Assembly: GCA_024236215.1 (NCBI GenBank)
Contig: JACKKX010000003.1
Location: 372,001-436,000, forward strand
Direction of reading: 5' to 3'
Length of the DNA stretch: 64,000 bases
Origin: Novosphingobium sp.
Lineage (GTDB): Bacteria > Pseudomonadota > Alphaproteobacteria > Sphingomonadales > Sphingomonadaceae
Shown here: positions 62,989 through 64,000 of the stretch, one piece after another
Layout of the letters: each line of letters begins with the position of its first letter
Position numbering within the stretch: the stretch's first letter is position 1
Notes under the pieces: generated by a model
Told to the model about the DNA's origin: nothing
The model's database searches: none
Seen by the model: only the letters and a program-made list of their open reading frames with translations
Made by a program: the position numbers and the translations under genes

Positions 62989-63750
62989 TCAGTCGAGCAT
63001 CAAGCCAACTACTCGCCAAGCGCCGTCCTCATAGCTCAGCGCCAGAGTCTCGACCGCCTCGCGCCCGCCGGCAAAGTGACTGAGAAACCGCACATTGTAG
63101 ACCCCGTTGGGCGGTGCCGGACTGAAATCGGCAGTGATCAGATCGCGTTTCAGCGCGGGTCCCAGCGCTCCATGCGCGCCTTGAGCGGCGGCGGTCCACC
63201 GCTCCAGCGTGTTGGCCTCGCGAAACTTGCTGCCCGTCGCGGCATAGCTCGCCTGCCAATTCTTGGCATCGACCAATTCCAGAAACCGCCGCGCAGCCTG
63301 TTCGGCGCCTTGCTGCGCCGGGTCGGCGGCCACGGGCGCGCCCCAGGCGGTATCTGCAAGACCGGCAGTGCCGCCCATGATTTCCGTGACCGCCAAAATT
63401 GCCATTGCCAGACTCATTGCCAAACCTCCGATGATCCAGCCGATGCGGCGTCTGTTGCCGCGATCTTCCACTGGCTGCTCGCAAGGTTGCCTCGCCCCGG
63501 CATCGGCAGCACCCCCGAAACCTTTGTCCCCCAGCAATTGGGGGGTGCGGCACTCTGCCTCGTGCAGCACCCGTGCCGCCTCGCGGCTGCTCGATGTGGC
63601 CAGCTTGCGCCGCGCATCGCGCAGCCGTTCGTTGATCGTGTGGACCGAAAGGCCAAGCTGCCGGGCCATGCTCTTGGCGTCGTGCCCGCTGACCAGCAGC
63701 CGCAGGGCCTGCTTTTCCTTTTCAGTCAGGGTCTCGATCGCAGTATTCAT
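62989..63750 (-). CDS. Membrane-bound HTH regulator with DUF4019 domain
   Basis: 253 residues. Residues 6-65 form a LuxR/sigma-4-type HTH (TLTEKEKQALRLLVSGHDAKSMARQLGLS-VHTINERLRDARRKL). A linker leads to one helix at about 103-121. Residues ~145-253 form a DUF4019 domain (AARRFLELVDAKNWQASYAATGSKFR, then FLSHFAGGREAVETLALSYEDGAWRVVG). Orientation implies a DNA-binding head in the cytoplasm and DUF4019 in the periplasm, i.e. a one-component transmembrane sensor. What it senses is unknown. It diverges from a ribbon-helix-helix gene 62 bp away. Confidence 0.88.
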   Translation of the reverse strand: MNTAIETLTEKEKQALRLLVSGHDAKSMARQLGLSVHTINERLRDARRKLATSSSREAARVLHEAECRTPQLLGDKGFGGAADAGARQPCEQPVEDRGNRRRIGWIIGGLAMSLAMAILAVTEIMGGTAGLADTAWGAPVAADPAQQGAEQAARRFLELVDAKNWQASYAATGSKFREANTLERWTAAAQGAHGALGPALKRDLITADFSPAPPNGVYNVRFLSHFAGGREAVETLALSYEDGAWRVVGLMLD

Positions 63751-63812
63751 GCCGCCGGGTTTAGGCAGCGCGGATATTGCGGGCCACCCCGAATTTTTCG
63801 TATCCCCGCGCC

Positions 63813-64000
63813 ATGACCACCCCGTTCCATCCTCCCGTCAAACGCTCGGTCGAGATCGCCGGGCACAAGACCTCGATCAGCCTCGAGCCGCTGTTCTGGG
63901 AACTGCTCAAGCAGGCAGCGGAGGCGGAGGGCCTGCCGATCAACGCGCTGGTCGCCCGGATCGATGCCGAACGGATCAGGGCCGAAGTCCCGCCTGGGCT
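63813..64000 (+). CDS. Ribbon-helix-helix domain protein (3' end beyond window)
   Basis: The first 62 codons only. MTTPFHPPVKRSVEIAGHK is followed by TSISLEPLFWELLKQAAEAEG, the strand and first helix of the RHH_4 (PF13467-type) fold. It may be a small DNA-binding repressor. It is divergent from the HTH-DUF4019 gene, with a 62-bp shared upstream region. Confidence 0.8.
   Translation, partial: MTTPFHPPVKRSVEIAGHKTSISLEPLFWELLKQAAEAEGLPINALVARIDAERIRAEVPPG

Overview
The window is about 66% GC. Its gene content points to an alphaproteobacterium of the Sphingomonadales, close to Novosphingobium, Sphingomonas or Erythrobacter. The pointers are a DUF4167 protein, a DUF3576 lipoprotein, a HIG1 twin-membrane protein, the lptB-rpoN and leuS-lptE-holA blocks, a CIRCE-controlled groESL operon, and a bacterial Cdc48/VCP-type ATPase. 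It looks like ordinary chromosome. I see no insertion sequence, prophage, CRISPR array, tRNA or rRNA.

Layout. 1-12 kb: the 5' part of a secreted protein (-), then rpoC and rpoB (-) with a small membrane-protein gene between them. These diverge from rplJ-rplL (+), so the usual L10-L7/L12-RNA polymerase order is split. 12-23 kb: a lipoprotein cytochrome c, a MATE exporter, groES-groEL, a class-A beta-lactamase-like serine hydrolase, an acyl-CoA dehydrogenase/kinase-like pair, an Ala-rich lipoprotein and polA. 23-31 kb: the Cdc48-like ATPase, an exported methyltransferase, a universal stress protein, a HAD hydrolase, the ketoacid-CoA transferase scoAB, a nitronate monooxygenase and a GST. 31-41 kb: a minus-strand housekeeping run (hisS, prfA-prmC, a DUF4167 protein, lnt-metK), then an M61 peptidase and ppa (+). 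41-52 kb: pmbA, lptB-rpoN, exported RidA plus an M19 dipeptidase, a diiron protein with its ferredoxin, an acyltransferase, two unknown membrane proteins, and MOSC/HNH genes. 52-64 kb: gluQ, HIG1, pduO, a truncated hbd facing a truncated sugar transferase, holA-lptE-leuS, a DUF3576 lipoprotein, an outer-membrane-like protein, acetoacetyl-CoA reductase, a membrane-bound HTH-DUF4019 regulator, and a partial ribbon-helix-helix gene.

How the genes work together. Most are core machinery: transcription (rpoBC, rpoN), translation (hisS, leuS, gluQ, prfA, prmC, rplJL), replication and repair (polA, holA), proteostasis (groESL, Cdc48-like) and the envelope (lnt, lptB, lptE). A second theme is short-chain acyl-CoA and ketone-body metabolism: scoAB, hbd, phbB, and an APH/acyl-CoA-dehydrogenase pair of the kind that degrades 4-hydroxy acids.

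The strongest anomaly is at about 55109. The 3' ends of hbd and of an exopolysaccharide sugar transferase are joined head-on, and each loses its conserved C-terminus. This is the signature of a deletion or a mis-assembly. Next are a hisS gene whose last ~125 codons differ in composition and in family resemblance, and the inversion that separates rplJL from rpoBC. No wholly new multi-gene system was found.
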